Below are positions 45,804 to 58,000 of a DNA stretch of 64,000 nt, one piece after another. The DNA is taken from assembly GCA_037157565.1 (NCBI GenBank), contig JAZHRO010000063.1, positions 93,248,001 through 93,312,000 of the forward strand. The letters are read 5' to 3'. The first letter of the stretch is position 1. Every line of letters begins with the position of its first letter. Below the pieces are notes generated by a model, which saw nothing but the letters and a program-made list of their open reading frames with translations, did no database searches and had not been told where the DNA came from. The translations under genes were made by a program, and so were the position numbers. The DNA comes from Thalassia testudinum. Its lineage: Eukaryota > Streptophyta > Magnoliopsida > Alismatales > Hydrocharitaceae.

Positions 45804-46240
45804 AAATTGAAGGGGCGTTGGGTGCAGCTGCAATTGCACCGTCAGATGGCGATCGAAGGGCGAAGGCACAACCACGTGGCGTGATTAGAGCACATCGTGG
45901 TCAAACGCGGGATCCCACCCATTTTCTTCGACACGAAGGCAAGGCACGCGCATGTGTAATGATCTTACGGCTAACGTTGAGGTGCTCAGAGAAGTCAAGC
46001 AGCGAGCCGAAAAATTGAAGAGAACGTGCGTAGGAGTAGTTGGAGCATCCAATCCTGATCCAACGCACAAGAGGCCACCACGTGTCACCACCAGGTTCAA
46101 TTGCCACACGATGGAGGCGTGTTGGAGGCTATTTTGAGGCCAGATTTGATATGTTGATCTCCTAATTGACGGATTTGATCATAAGGGAGTTGTTACACAA
46201 GTTTAAGGGCCAAAATGCCCACTTTGCCCCTCATTAAAAC

Positions 46241-46248
46241 TATAAAAG
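46241..46248 (+). promoter_or_regulatory. TATA box of LTR J
   Basis: TATAAAAG in the context AAAACTATAAAAGAAGGACT, equivalent to 9048 in H. Confidence 0.6.
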
Positions 46249-46743
46249 AAGGACTAGGACCCCCTAGTTGAAGGCATCTCTTCGATCAACTCCAAACCTC
46301 TTCTTCCACCTTCTTCTATGATTTCCTGCTTCTACCCCTCTACAACTCCAACCTTCATCCCGGCTTTCTGAATCTAAGGTGCTGCTGCATCTTACACAAG
46401 CATCCTACAAGTGGCATCGTTTCTCTGCCTCCTTCTATCTCTCTCCCTCTCTCCCTCTCTCTTTTTATCTATCTGCTATCTATCTGTCTCTATTAGCATT
46501 TTCTATTATGAAAAACTCTATCTAATTGCAATGAAATTCTGATTCTCTGGATATCTACTTCATACATATATACATATATATATCTAGTTAGAATTAGTTT
46601 TATTGAAAAGCTTTTGCAAAAATCGAGATTACCTCCCTGCAAATGACTTGGTACTCACTGAAGTTTATAAATTTATTTGTCAACAAGTTTTGCGCTATAC
46701 TACAACTAAATCAACTTTTCAAATGTGATTTACATGCCGAACC

Positions 46744-47922
46744 GGCAATGGGCCTGTTAAACTCACATCTAATAATTTGTTCACTTTTAATTTTATTTAA
46801 GGCACATTTAACTCTAATTTTCTTTTTGGTGTAAGGTATGCATATCTAGAGATGAGTTGTCGCATCGGCCTCAGTAATGCCAAGGTGGACCTTGTTTCCA
46901 CCGTTCGGAGGAGGAATGGAGGTCCTCTACTGAAGGTAGGAGCTCGATGCATTGTGGTAGACCTTGTTGCCACCACCCGAAGGAGGACACCAAAGAGCAC
47001 TTCTTGTTTCCTCTTTCCCCATAATTGAAGTTAGAATTAGGGTTTATTTTCTTTATTTATTTTTCTCACGTTTGATTCATTTGAGACCCTTATTCTGGGG
47101 TATATTAGAAGGGTTTGTTCCCTGCTAATGTTTTAATCCCCTACGCAGGTCGAATCATGCAAGTGTGCTAGAAGTTGCATACCCCTAGGTCGGATCATAT
47201 AGGATTGTATGAATAAGTTCTAGATTTTAATTCCTTGCATTGCTGAAAGTTGGAGGCAAGGTACGTTTTTCTATATCCCTGGATATCTTCCTGATCATGC
47301 ATTTGCACTTGGACCTAATTTGTAAGACCACATAATTTGACTTGAAGAAAATTAACAAGTGGTCACATTTTCTTGAAAAAGGACTTATTTAAAGGAGGAA
47401 CACTAAAAACCAAGGAGTTGAATTAAGAACTTGTCATACGATTCACAAAATTCAAACTCAAAATTTTACGGTGTATGCACACGTGCATGATTGTGCACCA
47501 TGGCACACATATAGATACTCCTAGGTTTTGAGCTGCTAAGATGAGACCCCTCCTACTACTGGAGCTTGAATTGACCTCAACTTTAGCTTGAAGGTTCAAG
47601 CACCTCCAAAATTGAGAATTGAGGGTAGTTAAGAAGCACCATGAAAGCATCGCTTCAAAGGAAGGCTTAGGCCTACATGCATCCCTCTTTGTCGGCTTTG
47701 GAGGTGGTTGGACTTTTGGGGCTTTAGGGAGGATCACCTAAGTCCCAACTAGGTCATCTTAGGCAAATCGTAGGTCAACAAGTCGGCACATAACTGTTTA
47801 GATAACTTGTTTTGTCACCTACAAGTTGAAACTAAACTCAAATGCCTAAATCAGTAAAGACCTAAAAAGTCCTTCTAAATTGTGTTTGCTTGGGGAAGAA
47901 TCTGATCGTGGTGTGAGTTAGA
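46744..47922 (+). other. Leader of element C
   Basis: Begins with the GGCAA target copy and matches the leader of element A (32170 downward), including TTTAAGGCACATTT and GGTATGC blocks. No ORF is supported. Confidence 0.6.
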
Positions 47923-49314
47923 ATGGATCATTTTGGCTTTTACCCTTATACCTCTTGCCCACACCCCTACCCTTATTCGGTGATTTTTGATCCCATACAC
48001 TGAGATGGTCCATCCTTTGATGGACAAAATGACAATCAGTGGGATCCTTTTTACTCCTATTATAGGAGTATTGGTTAGATTAAGCCCCATAGCTGTGAGC
48101 AGAATGTAGCAACAGGATACACCTTGCCTAATATCCCACATACCATACACATATCCAACCCACCCTCCCTAAATGATGTCAATGGTTGGATAGAAACTCC
48201 TAGGTACTATAACCGTGAACTTGACTTCTCTCCTGATAGTAATGATGACCTCTCCACCTTGAAGATAGAAATATAGAAAATGCAAATAGAAATGATGGAA
48301 TTATTAGGAGAATCTTCGAGAGCAAGCCAACAAGAAGACATTAGCCACTTAACTTACACCATTGAGGATGACTTGCACCCCTCTATGCTAGATGCATTTC
48401 CCTTGGGTGAGCCATGCCCTAAGTTGGAGGGGAATTTTGGGGATTCTGAAAGGAAGAATTGCTACTTTTCTAGGATTGATTTTGAACCCTCCATGCTAGA
48501 TGACACTTGCTTGAGAGGTCTACACCTTAAGTGGGAGGAGGATATGAATGAAAGTAGCTATGCATTGGATGTAGAAAGGTGGAAACTCGAGGATGACATT
48601 GAGGTTAAGTACCCACTTGAGCTATATTGGAGTCAAAAGAAGAGAATGATAGTACCATTGGAAGACCTCAACCCAGATGATAGTATTTTCGTGACATTTG
48701 ATGAAGTAGGTCAAAGTCAAGTTGTTAATCCTATCCTCCCTTCTGATGATGATCAACTAATGGAACTTAAACCCACCCTTAGGGAATTTGACCCTGCATT
48801 TCACCTATCTGAGTAATCTAAGGATGCAAGTATAAACCCATTACCCTAGATAGAGTGCCCTAGGGGATCTGATAACATGGTGGAACAATTTACACCTTGG
48901 GTAGATGACGGATTACTTGTTGAAGAGGAGGATGAATTATGTGAGGAACTTGCACTTAGGATGTGGAGTGACACTGAGGGTAAATATGTTGTCTTTGAGG
49001 AATTAGGACCTGTGGATGTCACAAAGTTGATCAAATCAAGTTTCCTCAACACACCCATTGATGATATCCCACTTAATGATAATAAAAAAATAAAAAATGT
49101 GGAAGCAACTTCTGAGATTTATGTGGATTCACATATAGACTCCGGGGAGGATTTGAGTAAGGAACAAGAACTCGAGGATGACATTGATAGGATAATCCCT
49201 AGATCTGTTGCTTCTAACCTGCCTTCATATGTTTGGGAGTCACCTTATGATTCGCCTATGTCTGAAGGCTAGAATTTGACTCCATATGCAGAAATGGTCA
49301 CTAGTGAAGTGTAG
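47923..49314 (+). pseudogene. Unrecognised acidic protein of element C (homologue of 29488-30880)
   Basis: One frame runs from ATG 47923 to TAG 49312-49314, 463 codons. It is interrupted by point nonsense codons (one TGA and two TAG before 48280, TAA after 48816, TAGs near 48850 and at 49270-49272) but by no frameshift. The landmarks match copy A in order: SCPHPYPYSVIFDP, DPFYSYYRSIG, a heptad-like segment ending MMELLGESSRA, LKWEEDMNESSYALD, SDTEGKYVVFEEL, and KEQELEDDIDRIIPRSVASN. Frame length is kept to within about one codon of copy A. No known domain; acidic and probably soluble. Confidence 0.6.
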
Positions 49315-49870
49315 GATGATATCTATGAAATCAGTAGGGATGCTAGGAATGCAATTGAGGAACTAGAAAGGTTGTTTGGAATGGGCACCAACTTGACTAG
49401 ATACAACCTAGATCTTATGGCCATCCTGCAACCTCGAAACTTACACACCCTAGACAATCCTTGGATTAAAGACCTACTCACTACTGTTCTGACTAGGGGG
49501 CTTAACAAACTAATATTTCCTATATTGGGGTACTAGGCATGAATTAATGTTTTCTATGATCAATCCATCACCCTGAGGGTATATCTTTGTACTATTCCTT
49601 CCCCATTCCTTTTGGAGGGTTTTTGTGATCCTCTCCCTGCCGCTCAGGAGGTCGTTATTCCCGCCTATCAGTGAGAATCTCCTCCAGTGACCTAGGAAGA
49701 TTTCATTCCCATCTTGGTTGGGCGAGTGTTTGCTATTGGGATCCATCATCTGCTTGCCAACATCTTAGGCTACCTATTCTCTATGCTCGTGTTACTTCAC
49801 TCATTTTTAGGGCCAATTTATGCCATCCTTGAACTTGATTTGCAGGTTCCCCACTTGTCTGGCTACTGAT
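49315..49870 (+). pseudogene. Continuation of the C ORF beyond the shared TAG
   Basis: The same frame continues without break for about 70 codons (AIEELERLFGMGTN, LDNPWIKDLLTT, FPILGY), then further stops follow. The later part (GRVFAIGIHHLLANILGYLF) matches the hydrophobic region of copy A. Confidence 0.45.
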
Positions 49871-51144
49871 TGTAAATGCAGTGCTCGTTGGGAGGCAGCC
49901 CAACTCTAACCCAAGTAATACCCTTCTATGTAATGAGGACATTACAGATTTTAGGATGGTGGGGTGTACTTAGGGGATACACATAGCATTTATACATAAT
50001 TGCATACATTTTCATAGCATACTTTTGAAATTACAAAAAAAAAATTGCATTTAGGCCATGATGTTATGCGCAACTGGCTGGGCTCTACATCTTTAGGCAT
50101 GAGACCAAGACTCTAGGTTTATCTAGCTGACTCTAGGTGCCTAATTGTAGGAGCTATGGTTGAACTATTGACCATAGAACCCTAGGGTCCATTTGGACTT
50201 AAAAACTCAAGTAGGAGTTAAGTTGTGGACCATTCCTCAAATGGTTGAAGATGGAAAGCTAGGGATCGAGTTAAGGGCTGGGTAGTACCTAGTGTCTTTT
50301 TCTACCTTCTGGTTTACAGGTCCTCATAATGTAAGCATCCACATTTCACACACACTTGGTCTTATGTAAATAGTTTTCATCTTAATTCCTTTCTTGAAGA
50401 AAATTTGGTTCTCTCAATTCTGACTTAGGAAAAGCTTAAAACACAATTTGATTGGACGAGTTTCTACCACATGAGAGGTGGAGTATATACTCACCTTGAT
50501 GATGTGATGACAACATGTCACCTTCTTGGTGCTTGTCTCTTAGGATATCCATCCTATTGGGGGCATGTAAGTGCATTGTACGGTTTAGGTACCATGGGCG
50601 GCCCTATCTCGAAGTACGGATTGCCACAGGCCTGAATTCGCTTAAGAAATCCATGGGTGATACTATGTTGAAGTGTCGATTTACAGGATTTTTTGGGGTC
50701 ACCATGGGCAGTACTATCTCGAAGCATCGAAAGCCAGTCACCCTTTAAGGTTCAGTGATGGGGACAATGAATCCAACACAGATGGTGTTGATAGCTGATC
50801 CAAGGTTAGACTTAGAGGACTCAAAAAAAAAAAAAAAATTACAAAAAAAAAAAGTTGCTTTCTTTCTTGTGGCAATCATACCAACCTCAAATAATGAAGA
50901 CCAATGCACGTGCATAGATGCTTTGATCTCTGGGACCAATAAACCTTTGAGTAGGATTAGGGACAAAGGGAACCCATGTTTGCAACTTGACTCTTGGTTG
51001 ACCTGGTCTATAACTAGGCTTCTACTTGGCTACCTTAAGTCTAAAGTCTGTAACTTAACATGTTTCTAAGGGAAGACCTATTAGATTGGCTAGTTTACTT
51101 GGAGTGCTAGGTTTTTGCTTGAGTTTGCTAGGGACTAACAAAAG
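49871..51144 (+). other. 3' region of element C with conserved tandem module
   Basis: 50480-50740 holds three imperfect repeats with CATGGG(C/T)G...TATCTCGAAG-type cores, homologous to A (27900-28170, reverse) and partly B (18310-18360). A poly-A tract lies at 50823-50840. No supported ORF. Confidence 0.5.
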
Positions 51145-51161
51145 CTAGGCATGGGGGCATT
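51145..51161 (+). other. Polypurine tract of element C
   Basis: CTAGGCATGGGGGCATT, matching element A, directly before the 3' LTR (start TAATGAACCC, where A has TGATGAGCCC). Confidence 0.7.
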
Positions 51162-51899
51162 TAATGAACCCATATTTGTGGGTTATTTGATTAATTAAAT
51201 GCCTAGACATTAGATTAATATTAATATAAACATAGCTTTGCATTAGGATGTAAATAAATTAATTCATATATTTGGTTGTTACATGCATTGCATTACATTA
51301 CATTACATGCATTGTTAGATGTAAGTTCCATTTAATAATTTTTAAGTGTTCAAGCAAAAATTTGCAATCAATTCTTTTCCATATTTTTATCATATCCATG
51401 CTACAGTTCAGACATTAAAAGGGAGCTTGATGTTCGGTGGCAATTCAAGGCAATAATGAAGGAGCAGGAGAAGTGGATTTGGTTGTCTGCATCCTCTAAT
51501 GCTCCTTCCCTCCAGCCTCCATTTCAAACGAGTCTCCTGCTATTATAAAAGAAGAGGACTGGTAGCCAAGCTCGAGTAGGCCACCACCCACTTCACCATC
51601 GTGCATCATCACCACTGTGGGCCTCCATGGTTGAGCTCCACCACATCGTAGGCTGGCGAGGTAACAACTCATTATGCCAAGTCGATGGACTCATGCCAAT
51701 ACTGTGCGTGAGCCCTTCGCAATGCCAATTCATTGTCAGTGAGGCCTCCACCCCATTCCAACACTGTGTAGAGAGCCAAGCTCTCCTTCGCTCCACCACT
51801 GTCGGCCTCAACCGTGTGCACAAGTCCACACCACCACGAGTAGAAGGGTTGACCGACCGCCATGTAGCAGTGGCTTGTGCAGCTCACCGTAAGCGTGTG
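51162..51899 (+). repeat. 3' LTR of element C, first part
   Basis: Starts TAATGAACCCATATTTGTGG, aligned with the LTR start of A. A possible TATA (TTATAAAAG) is near 51545. It is cut at 51899 by solo LTR D; the last five bases GTGTG are the target copy. Confidence 0.7.
51895..51899. repeat. Left target-site duplication of solo LTR D
   Basis: GTGTG, identical to 53636-53640. Confidence 0.8.
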
Positions 51900-53635
51900 T
51901 GACGATTCAATTTTTACTTTGAAATAATTTTCATATAAGAAAATAAGTCGTTGAAGTAGAATTTGAGTGGTGGAAAATCGATTGTCAACAATTAAAATAA
52001 AATCACTCACAGGGGAGTGGATCATCTACATAGGGAGGCACATGCCCATTAAAACTTGCACAAGTCAAAAACAATCGTTCACTGATAATCCCTCCAAAAA
52101 TTGAGTCGAAAGCAGCTTTAGATTAGGATAACTATATCTAAATATGCTGAAATTGCATTTTCAGGGAAAGACGAGGATGTTCTCAAAATTCCACCGACAT
52201 ATAATATTCAATACATTAGGAAAATGAAATGTTGCAGTGGCAATGGCTGTAAATATTAATTGGTGTAAAAATAGAGGATTTTCTGACGCAACCGGACGTA
52301 GAGTGGACGGTGGGCCACGAGACTCTCGGCCGAGGTGCGTTGAAGCGGGGCCGTCGCGTTGGTGGTGAAGGCTTGGACGATGGTGGCTGGTGGCGGCCGC
52401 GGGGAGGAGGAGAAGACCGGCGGAGTGAGGCTGCCGGCGGTGATTTATGGCGAGGAAACCACTGCGCGCGTCCGTGGAGGGTGTACGCATGCGGAGGAGT
52501 CGTCGGCGCGTGGAGAAGGTGGCCGATGCCGGAGGTTGTTGGGTTTCTTCGGGGCTGCCGGTGGCGATGTAGAGGAAGATGAAGGAGAAGGCGAAGATGA
52601 CTAAAAGCTGGCGCACGCGGTCGAGGTCGGAGAGGGTGCAGGGCGTTCTCCCCTCCTGTCGTGGATGTCGACGCGGTGGTAGCGGCGGTGAGGAGGTTGA
52701 GTCGCCGGTGGTGGCTGCTGTTGGGTTGGAGTTGAAGAAGAAATAGAGGAGGATGAAGAGGTGAGCACGCAGTGGCGTTTGCTGTCTAGAGGGGGCGCAG
52801 TTGCAGCGGTGGTGGCGCCCTCTGCTGTGGTCGCGTGGGGATGTCGGAGCGCGGTCGTGGACGAACGCGGTCACGGTGAGTGGAGGAATTAGAGGGGGCG
52901 CAGTGGTTCTGAGAGGAGTCGAGACGGAGGGCGCAGTGTCGACGATGGTGCACTGCTGTCGAGGGCGTGGTGGAGCACGGTGGTGGAGGCGCGATTGTGG
53001 GGCAGAGCGGCGGAGGGCGCGGTGTCGAGTGGCAGAGGTGGGTTTCTTCTTCGGTAGAGAGGGAAAGCGTGGAGAAGGGGCCAGTGGATGTAGGCTCTGC
53101 GCATGCTGAGAGGTAGATGGAAGAGGAACGAAGGTGAGGACGGGGTGAAGGTGATGGTTCTCCCATGGGTGCCCGCGGGGGGAGATATTTATAGAGAGAG
53201 AGAGAGAGAAAGAATGAGAGAGATTTACGAAGAAAAATTGAGAGAGAGAGATTTGCGTTGAAGGTTTAAGTCGTAGATATAGAGAGACGGAGAGAAGCCA
53301 AATAAGTACGGTGCAGGTGCCGGTGGTGGAGATTTTAGTTAGGAAAAAATATGGAAATGTTGGTGCTTGATTAGGAGGAAAATATGAACCTTCTAAAAAA
53401 TAAGAGGGAGATCTCATGGGACAAGATACCACGATAGCCTTCCAAAAATGATCTACATCCAAAAATATGTAATTTATATTCAATGTTTTTTTCATAAAAT
53501 GATCCTACATTCAAAAATAAAATATAAGTAAATCTTAATTAATTTTATCAACATAATGCATTCTTTTAAATCAAGTTCTCATTCCAATAATAATGTACTT
53601 AGGCTCTAATTTAAGCCACTAAAGTGGACCTATCA
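51900..53635 (-). mobile_element. Solo LTR D
   Basis: 1736 bp, plus-strand ends TGACGATTCA and GTGGACCTATCA, flanked by a perfect GTGTG duplication (51895-51899 and 53636-53640). A TATA box on the minus strand lies at 53184-53194 beside a (GA)n run. The U5 end resembles LTRs C and E. The 444-codon minus-strand frame at 52161-53495 lies wholly inside this LTR in a GC-rich Pro/Thr/His/Arg-rich stretch and is not a gene. D is inserted antiparallel into a related LTR. Confidence 0.85.
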
Positions 53636-53640
53636 GTGTG
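53636..53640. repeat. Right target-site duplication of solo LTR D
   Basis: GTGTG, identical to 51895-51899. Confidence 0.8.
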
Positions 53641-54574
53641 CCTAAAGGCCATTCAATTATCCTTCCTCTCTTCTTCGTTTTCATTTTCTTTTACTTCATC
53701 TTCTTCCTTTGTTCGCTACTCCACCCCCAATATCACGACTTCCACCTCCAACAACATCATTATCACCACCTGTTCACGACTACCAACAAGCAGCGAACAA
53801 CCACCGACTCTTGTCGCACGCTACCCAGCACGTCGCTCCACTGCGCAGCTCCACCAGCACCGCCCTCTCCTCCTCACATTGTCTCTAGATTGCACGACCA
53901 GTGACTTGCTCCACCACCGTGCCCAGCGACACTGCCCTTGCCACGAGTGCCCTGCCAGCCACATGCAACCCACCTCTAGCCTGGACCTCTGCCCGTGCAT
54001 TACCTCCTTTTCTTAGTGAGCTCCAACAGTAGCAACAGCCATCGCTACCCACCACCCACTCCTCCTTACTGCCACCAGCTTCGGCCACCATTCGTCATGC
54101 CACCATCGCCATCGGAAGCGGTTCGATCGACTTGTCCTCCAGCGAGCTCCTCACAACGGGCCATCCCCTCCTCAGTGCACAAGAGCTTCAAGAAGCCTTT
54201 CCCCTATTTCTACAGTAACAATTTGCAATTAAACTTTACATTCAATGCCATTGCAAACTTTTATTCTTATTTTATTATAGTGAACATTACAAAAAATCTC
54301 CTTCATAATTGCATAAATGCTATTTCAAGATTAGCTCTTATTGTTTGCTTAATTTGAAAGCGATTTTGGCTTGGTTTCTTAGCAAAATTAATTGTGAACA
54401 TTTGTTTTTGACTTGGTCGTGTTTTAATAGGCCAATGCCTCCCTGTGAACATGCCTCACTCTTTTGAGTGTTTTATTTTAATTATTGACAACTGATTTTC
54501 CATCACTCGATTGTTACTTTGACAAGTTATTTTCTTGTGCGAAAATTATTTTAAAGTGAAAACCAACTTCGTCA
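53641..54574 (+). repeat. 3' LTR of element C, second part
   Basis: Matches 44080-45040 of the 5' LTR closely, for example the GTTCACGACTACCAACAAG block and the end CCAACTTCGTCA. Confidence 0.75.
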
Positions 54575-54790
54575 AGCATGTTTTATGGATTCAACTTATT
54601 CCAATTTTAATTGGTGAAGCGGTTCCGATCAATGGTGGTTTAAGCTAGGTCATTAGGAAGTTGGTGGGTGTATTAGGCTTGTGTTGTGTGGGCTTGTATG
54701 GCCTAGAGAATAAAAATAGAAGAAATTAAAACACATGATGGTGTTCCTAGGCCCACATTCCAATGTGACTAATTTAATAAAAATATGTAG
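54575..54790. other. Unassigned flank of element C
   Basis: AT-rich; no ORF or repeat landmark seen. AGCAT at 54575-54579 would be the right target copy of C, but its partner is lost. Confidence 0.3.
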
Positions 54791-55004
54791 AGTGTGTGTA
54801 GTGTGTGAATAACTGCAATTCATTATTCATGTGACCTAATGTGTGTGAAAAGTGACATGTGCACATGAATTTGTGTCTATTTAGTGTGTGCACGTGAGTG
54901 TGTGTAGTGTGTGAATAAGTGCAATTCATTATTCATGTGACCTAATGTGTGTGAAAAGTGACATGTGCACATGAATTTGTGTCTATTTAGTGTGTGCATG
55001 TGAG
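54791..55004. repeat. 106-bp tandem duplication, two units
   Basis: Units start at 54791 and 54897 with AGTGTGTGTAGTGTGTGAAT and stay almost identical (differences such as AACTGC and AAGTGC, CACGTG and CATGTG). Confidence 0.85.
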
Positions 55005-58000
55005 TGTGTGTGTTTCAATATGTGTATGGGTGTGTTTATGAATTGGACATGAAATGTGGCTTTGCATCACCTTCTCCTAGCAGGGTTATGCTTGTCCTAG
55101 TCCTCTTTATCTGCTGCTATGTTGCTCTTCTCTCTCTTTGTTGGTGTGCGGGAATTATGCTCCTAAATTCTTCTTGCATTTCTTCATTTCAACCCGAATG
55201 TAGGTCTCTTTTTATGGTCCGATGCACATGAAATGGCAATATTATTAATAGGGCCATAAATAGGGAAATTAGGTTAAGAATATGCGTGAGATGCGAGTGC
55301 ATGATATGCATGGAATGCATGCTCTATTTACAATGTAAGCTAGGTTATTAGCCTAATTTAGTCAATTTAGGTTTTATGATTGCTGTGCAATCAAGATACA
55401 CCTTAGGTTCAACACACCTCAACTCAACTCTATAAAAACCACCCAAGACCACTCAATTCAACCCTTAAGCACCCCTTGATTGTGTAGCAATCTTAAGACT
55501 TAATCCACCTAAATAATGTTAGAAACCTAGCTAGATTATATATATTACATTCCTACCATTCATATCAAGCATCGCTCTATCTTATATAGCTGTACATAAA
55601 ATAAGGTGAGAATATTCTGTCATTCGACATATTTATTTGTGATTGCAAGCAATAAGAACATTAGATGATTCTGATGCATATATGGAATAAAGCATAGAAG
55701 AGATCTGAAGGTCAATAAGGAGAATAAAGTAGAGAAATGACAAGTCAAAAGAAGAATAAAAGAGAGAGAGATTGGCACAATAAAGAAGAAGAGAGGAGAA
55801 TAACCTAAACATTACCCCATATTCCATATCCTAGGCAACCCAATCCTATGATCCAGAGTCAAACAACTTTCCTAAGCCCTATCCCATTATCCACAGCCCT
55901 ATCCCGCTATCCATGATCTTATCCACATATCCTATTATCCTAATTAGCCTAGCCTTAACCCAATTTCACATTCATACACCCAATTAACCAATTAGGTTGC
56001 AATTAGGTCAAGAAGAAACTCAATTAGCTTCATTTGGTTCCTAATTAAACAAACCTAACCTAATTAATTCCACCTAAACCTAATTAGTCTAAATCTTATA
56101 GTGGTCCAATACCCTACTCTTAGGATATACCCCCTTAACTTGTTCCTAGGGTACACCTAGCATACACCACAACCAAACCTATTTCTATAAATACAACCCA
56201 ACACCTACCAACAAAACCCATAATCATCCCCTTCCCCTCCACCTAAGAGCTACCCCTCCCACCACCGCCGACCACCAACTTCCAAAGGCTAGCTAGTGGC
56301 CTTCCTCTTCCAATTGGTTGGCCAACCAGCCACCTTCCTCCACCACTTGAGGCTGGCAGTGCCCCCTAAAACAACAATCACCCCCACGGCCCCTTCTCCC
56401 ATTAGGGTCCAAGGTCGTCAACCCCCCCATCCTCTCTTTTTATTTTTCTTGTGCATGCTCTCTCTCTATTTTTGTTGATTGCATTAAGCCTTTCTCTATA
56501 GGATTTGGTGTGATCGTCTTCTCTTTTGTGGTGTGTAGACGATCTCTACGAGTTCTTGGTCTAGCCACACCTACCAACCAGTAGCTGATGGCTCCACAGA
56601 GCACTCCCAACGTGGTGGTTTCTCTTTGCAATTATTTTATGTTGTTTCAATATTGTTCTACTTGGTAGAATGATTTCTATGAACTGTTGATTATGATTAT
56701 CTAGTTGCAAGTATTTTTGAGAACATTTATTTGTGTCTACGTGTTCTACTTGTTCGTGTTTTCACCTCACTACACTCCATTGCAGCACCACCACATCACA
56801 TGCCTACGATCACCATCAAGGTGGTAGTTGACCACCATCACCACAATCACCCTCTCACACACCCTTTAAAACCCTAGGCCCTAGTTAGGTTAGATTAAGT
56901 TTGTGTCAATTTTTGTTTTGCATAGAGTAGGTCAGTCACATTAGGTTTTTGCTAGTTATATTTTTTTCAAGTTTCAATTCGAAAAAAAATGTAGAAAAAA
57001 TACAAATAAAAAGAAAAAAAAAGTAGATGGCCATTCCACACCTCAACATCACGCCCATGGAATTTTTAATGTAATTAGTATCGTACACAAGATCGAGTTC
57101 GTACATAATGAGAAATACACATTCACCTTCTAGATTTTCCTCGATATTACGTATTTGTTGCATGAAACTAACACAATGGGTGAGGTGTGGGAGCAAGAGT
57201 TGATCATCCCTTCATAGGTTTCATCTTAGTTTGCTTCCAAGATTTCATCAATCATTTCAAAAAATTTAAAAAACATCAGGAAAAGAAAAAGGAAAAAAAT
57301 GCAAAAAGGAATGGCAAACACAATTTTTGTAAGACAAGAAATCAAAACAAACTCAAAAATTTATATCCCCTCCCTAAGTTCAACCAGGACTTACATAGTA
57401 AAACTGGAAAAATCAAACCCACGAGTTCTGTAAAATATTATTATTCGAGTTACGCTAGAGAAACTATACTACAATGCAATTTCAACGATTTTAACTCGCA
57501 ACTCAACCAAACAAATGACTCCATTTCAATGGAAGCATGGTGGACTTTTATTTTTGTTGGATTATTCATTTTAGGGTTTTTTGAATCCTACTCAATTTTT
57601 TGAGTTTGTGGTAGGAATCCAACATGGGAATCAATTCTCACAACAAGCGCGATTCAAAAGGTCAAGTACGCATAACAAAATTCTAAGTCTTAGTTGGTTT
57701 AGACTTTTTTTCGAATTAGTTAGTTGGATTTGTTCTTAGATAAATTTCAAAATATGTATATATATATTTGAATTCAAAAAAATTAGTTAGGCTTTTTTTT
57801 TTGTGCATATCCCTTAGGTTTAGATAGTTAGGTAGTTTTTGAAAAATAAATAAATTATTTTCAAATTCAAAATTTGAATTTGAATTTGAAATTAAAAAAA
57901 AGGATTAAAATTTGGTGTGGTGGATTGCATGTTCATACTCAACTAAACACACTTTAATCCTATTCTGAAATTTGGGCTGACCTAATCTTTGATTTTTAAA

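Larger units (their letters stand above)
45066..46743 (+). mobile_element. Solo LTR J (family G/H/J/K)
   Basis: 1678 bp with target duplication GGCAA (45061-45065 and 46744-46748). It starts TGATTGCACATCC like LTR H and ends CATGCCGAACC, where H has CATGCCTATCA. Removing it joins the primer-binding site of C to GGCAATGGGCCTG, exactly the arrangement in element A (GGCAATGAGCTTG). It carries inverted repeat 1 (45518), inverted repeat 2 (45671), a tRNA-like segment (45735-45803) and a TATA box (46241). Confidence 0.8.
43765..54574 (+). mobile_element. LTR retrotransposon C (relative of A), with two nested solo LTRs
   Basis: A plus-strand element with primer-binding site 45044-45061, leader, unrecognised ORF (47923 onward), 3' module, polypurine tract 51145-51161 and 3' LTR 51162-51899 plus 53641-54574. 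Solo LTR J lies next to the primer-binding site and solo LTR D inside the 3' LTR. Its interior matches element A throughout, in the same order. Like A, it has no gag or pol. Confidence 0.7.

Noticed and set aside
52161..53495. A 444-codon minus-strand open frame
   Set aside because: It lies wholly inside solo LTR D, is Pro/Thr/His/Arg-rich low-complexity, crosses the LTR TATA box and (GA)n run, and shows no domain. GC-rich LTRs E and A produce similar open frames on both strands.
57187..57603. 138-codon Lys/Asn-rich frame with a hydrophobic C-terminus
   Set aside because: AT-rich composition, no recognised motif and no second copy to support it.
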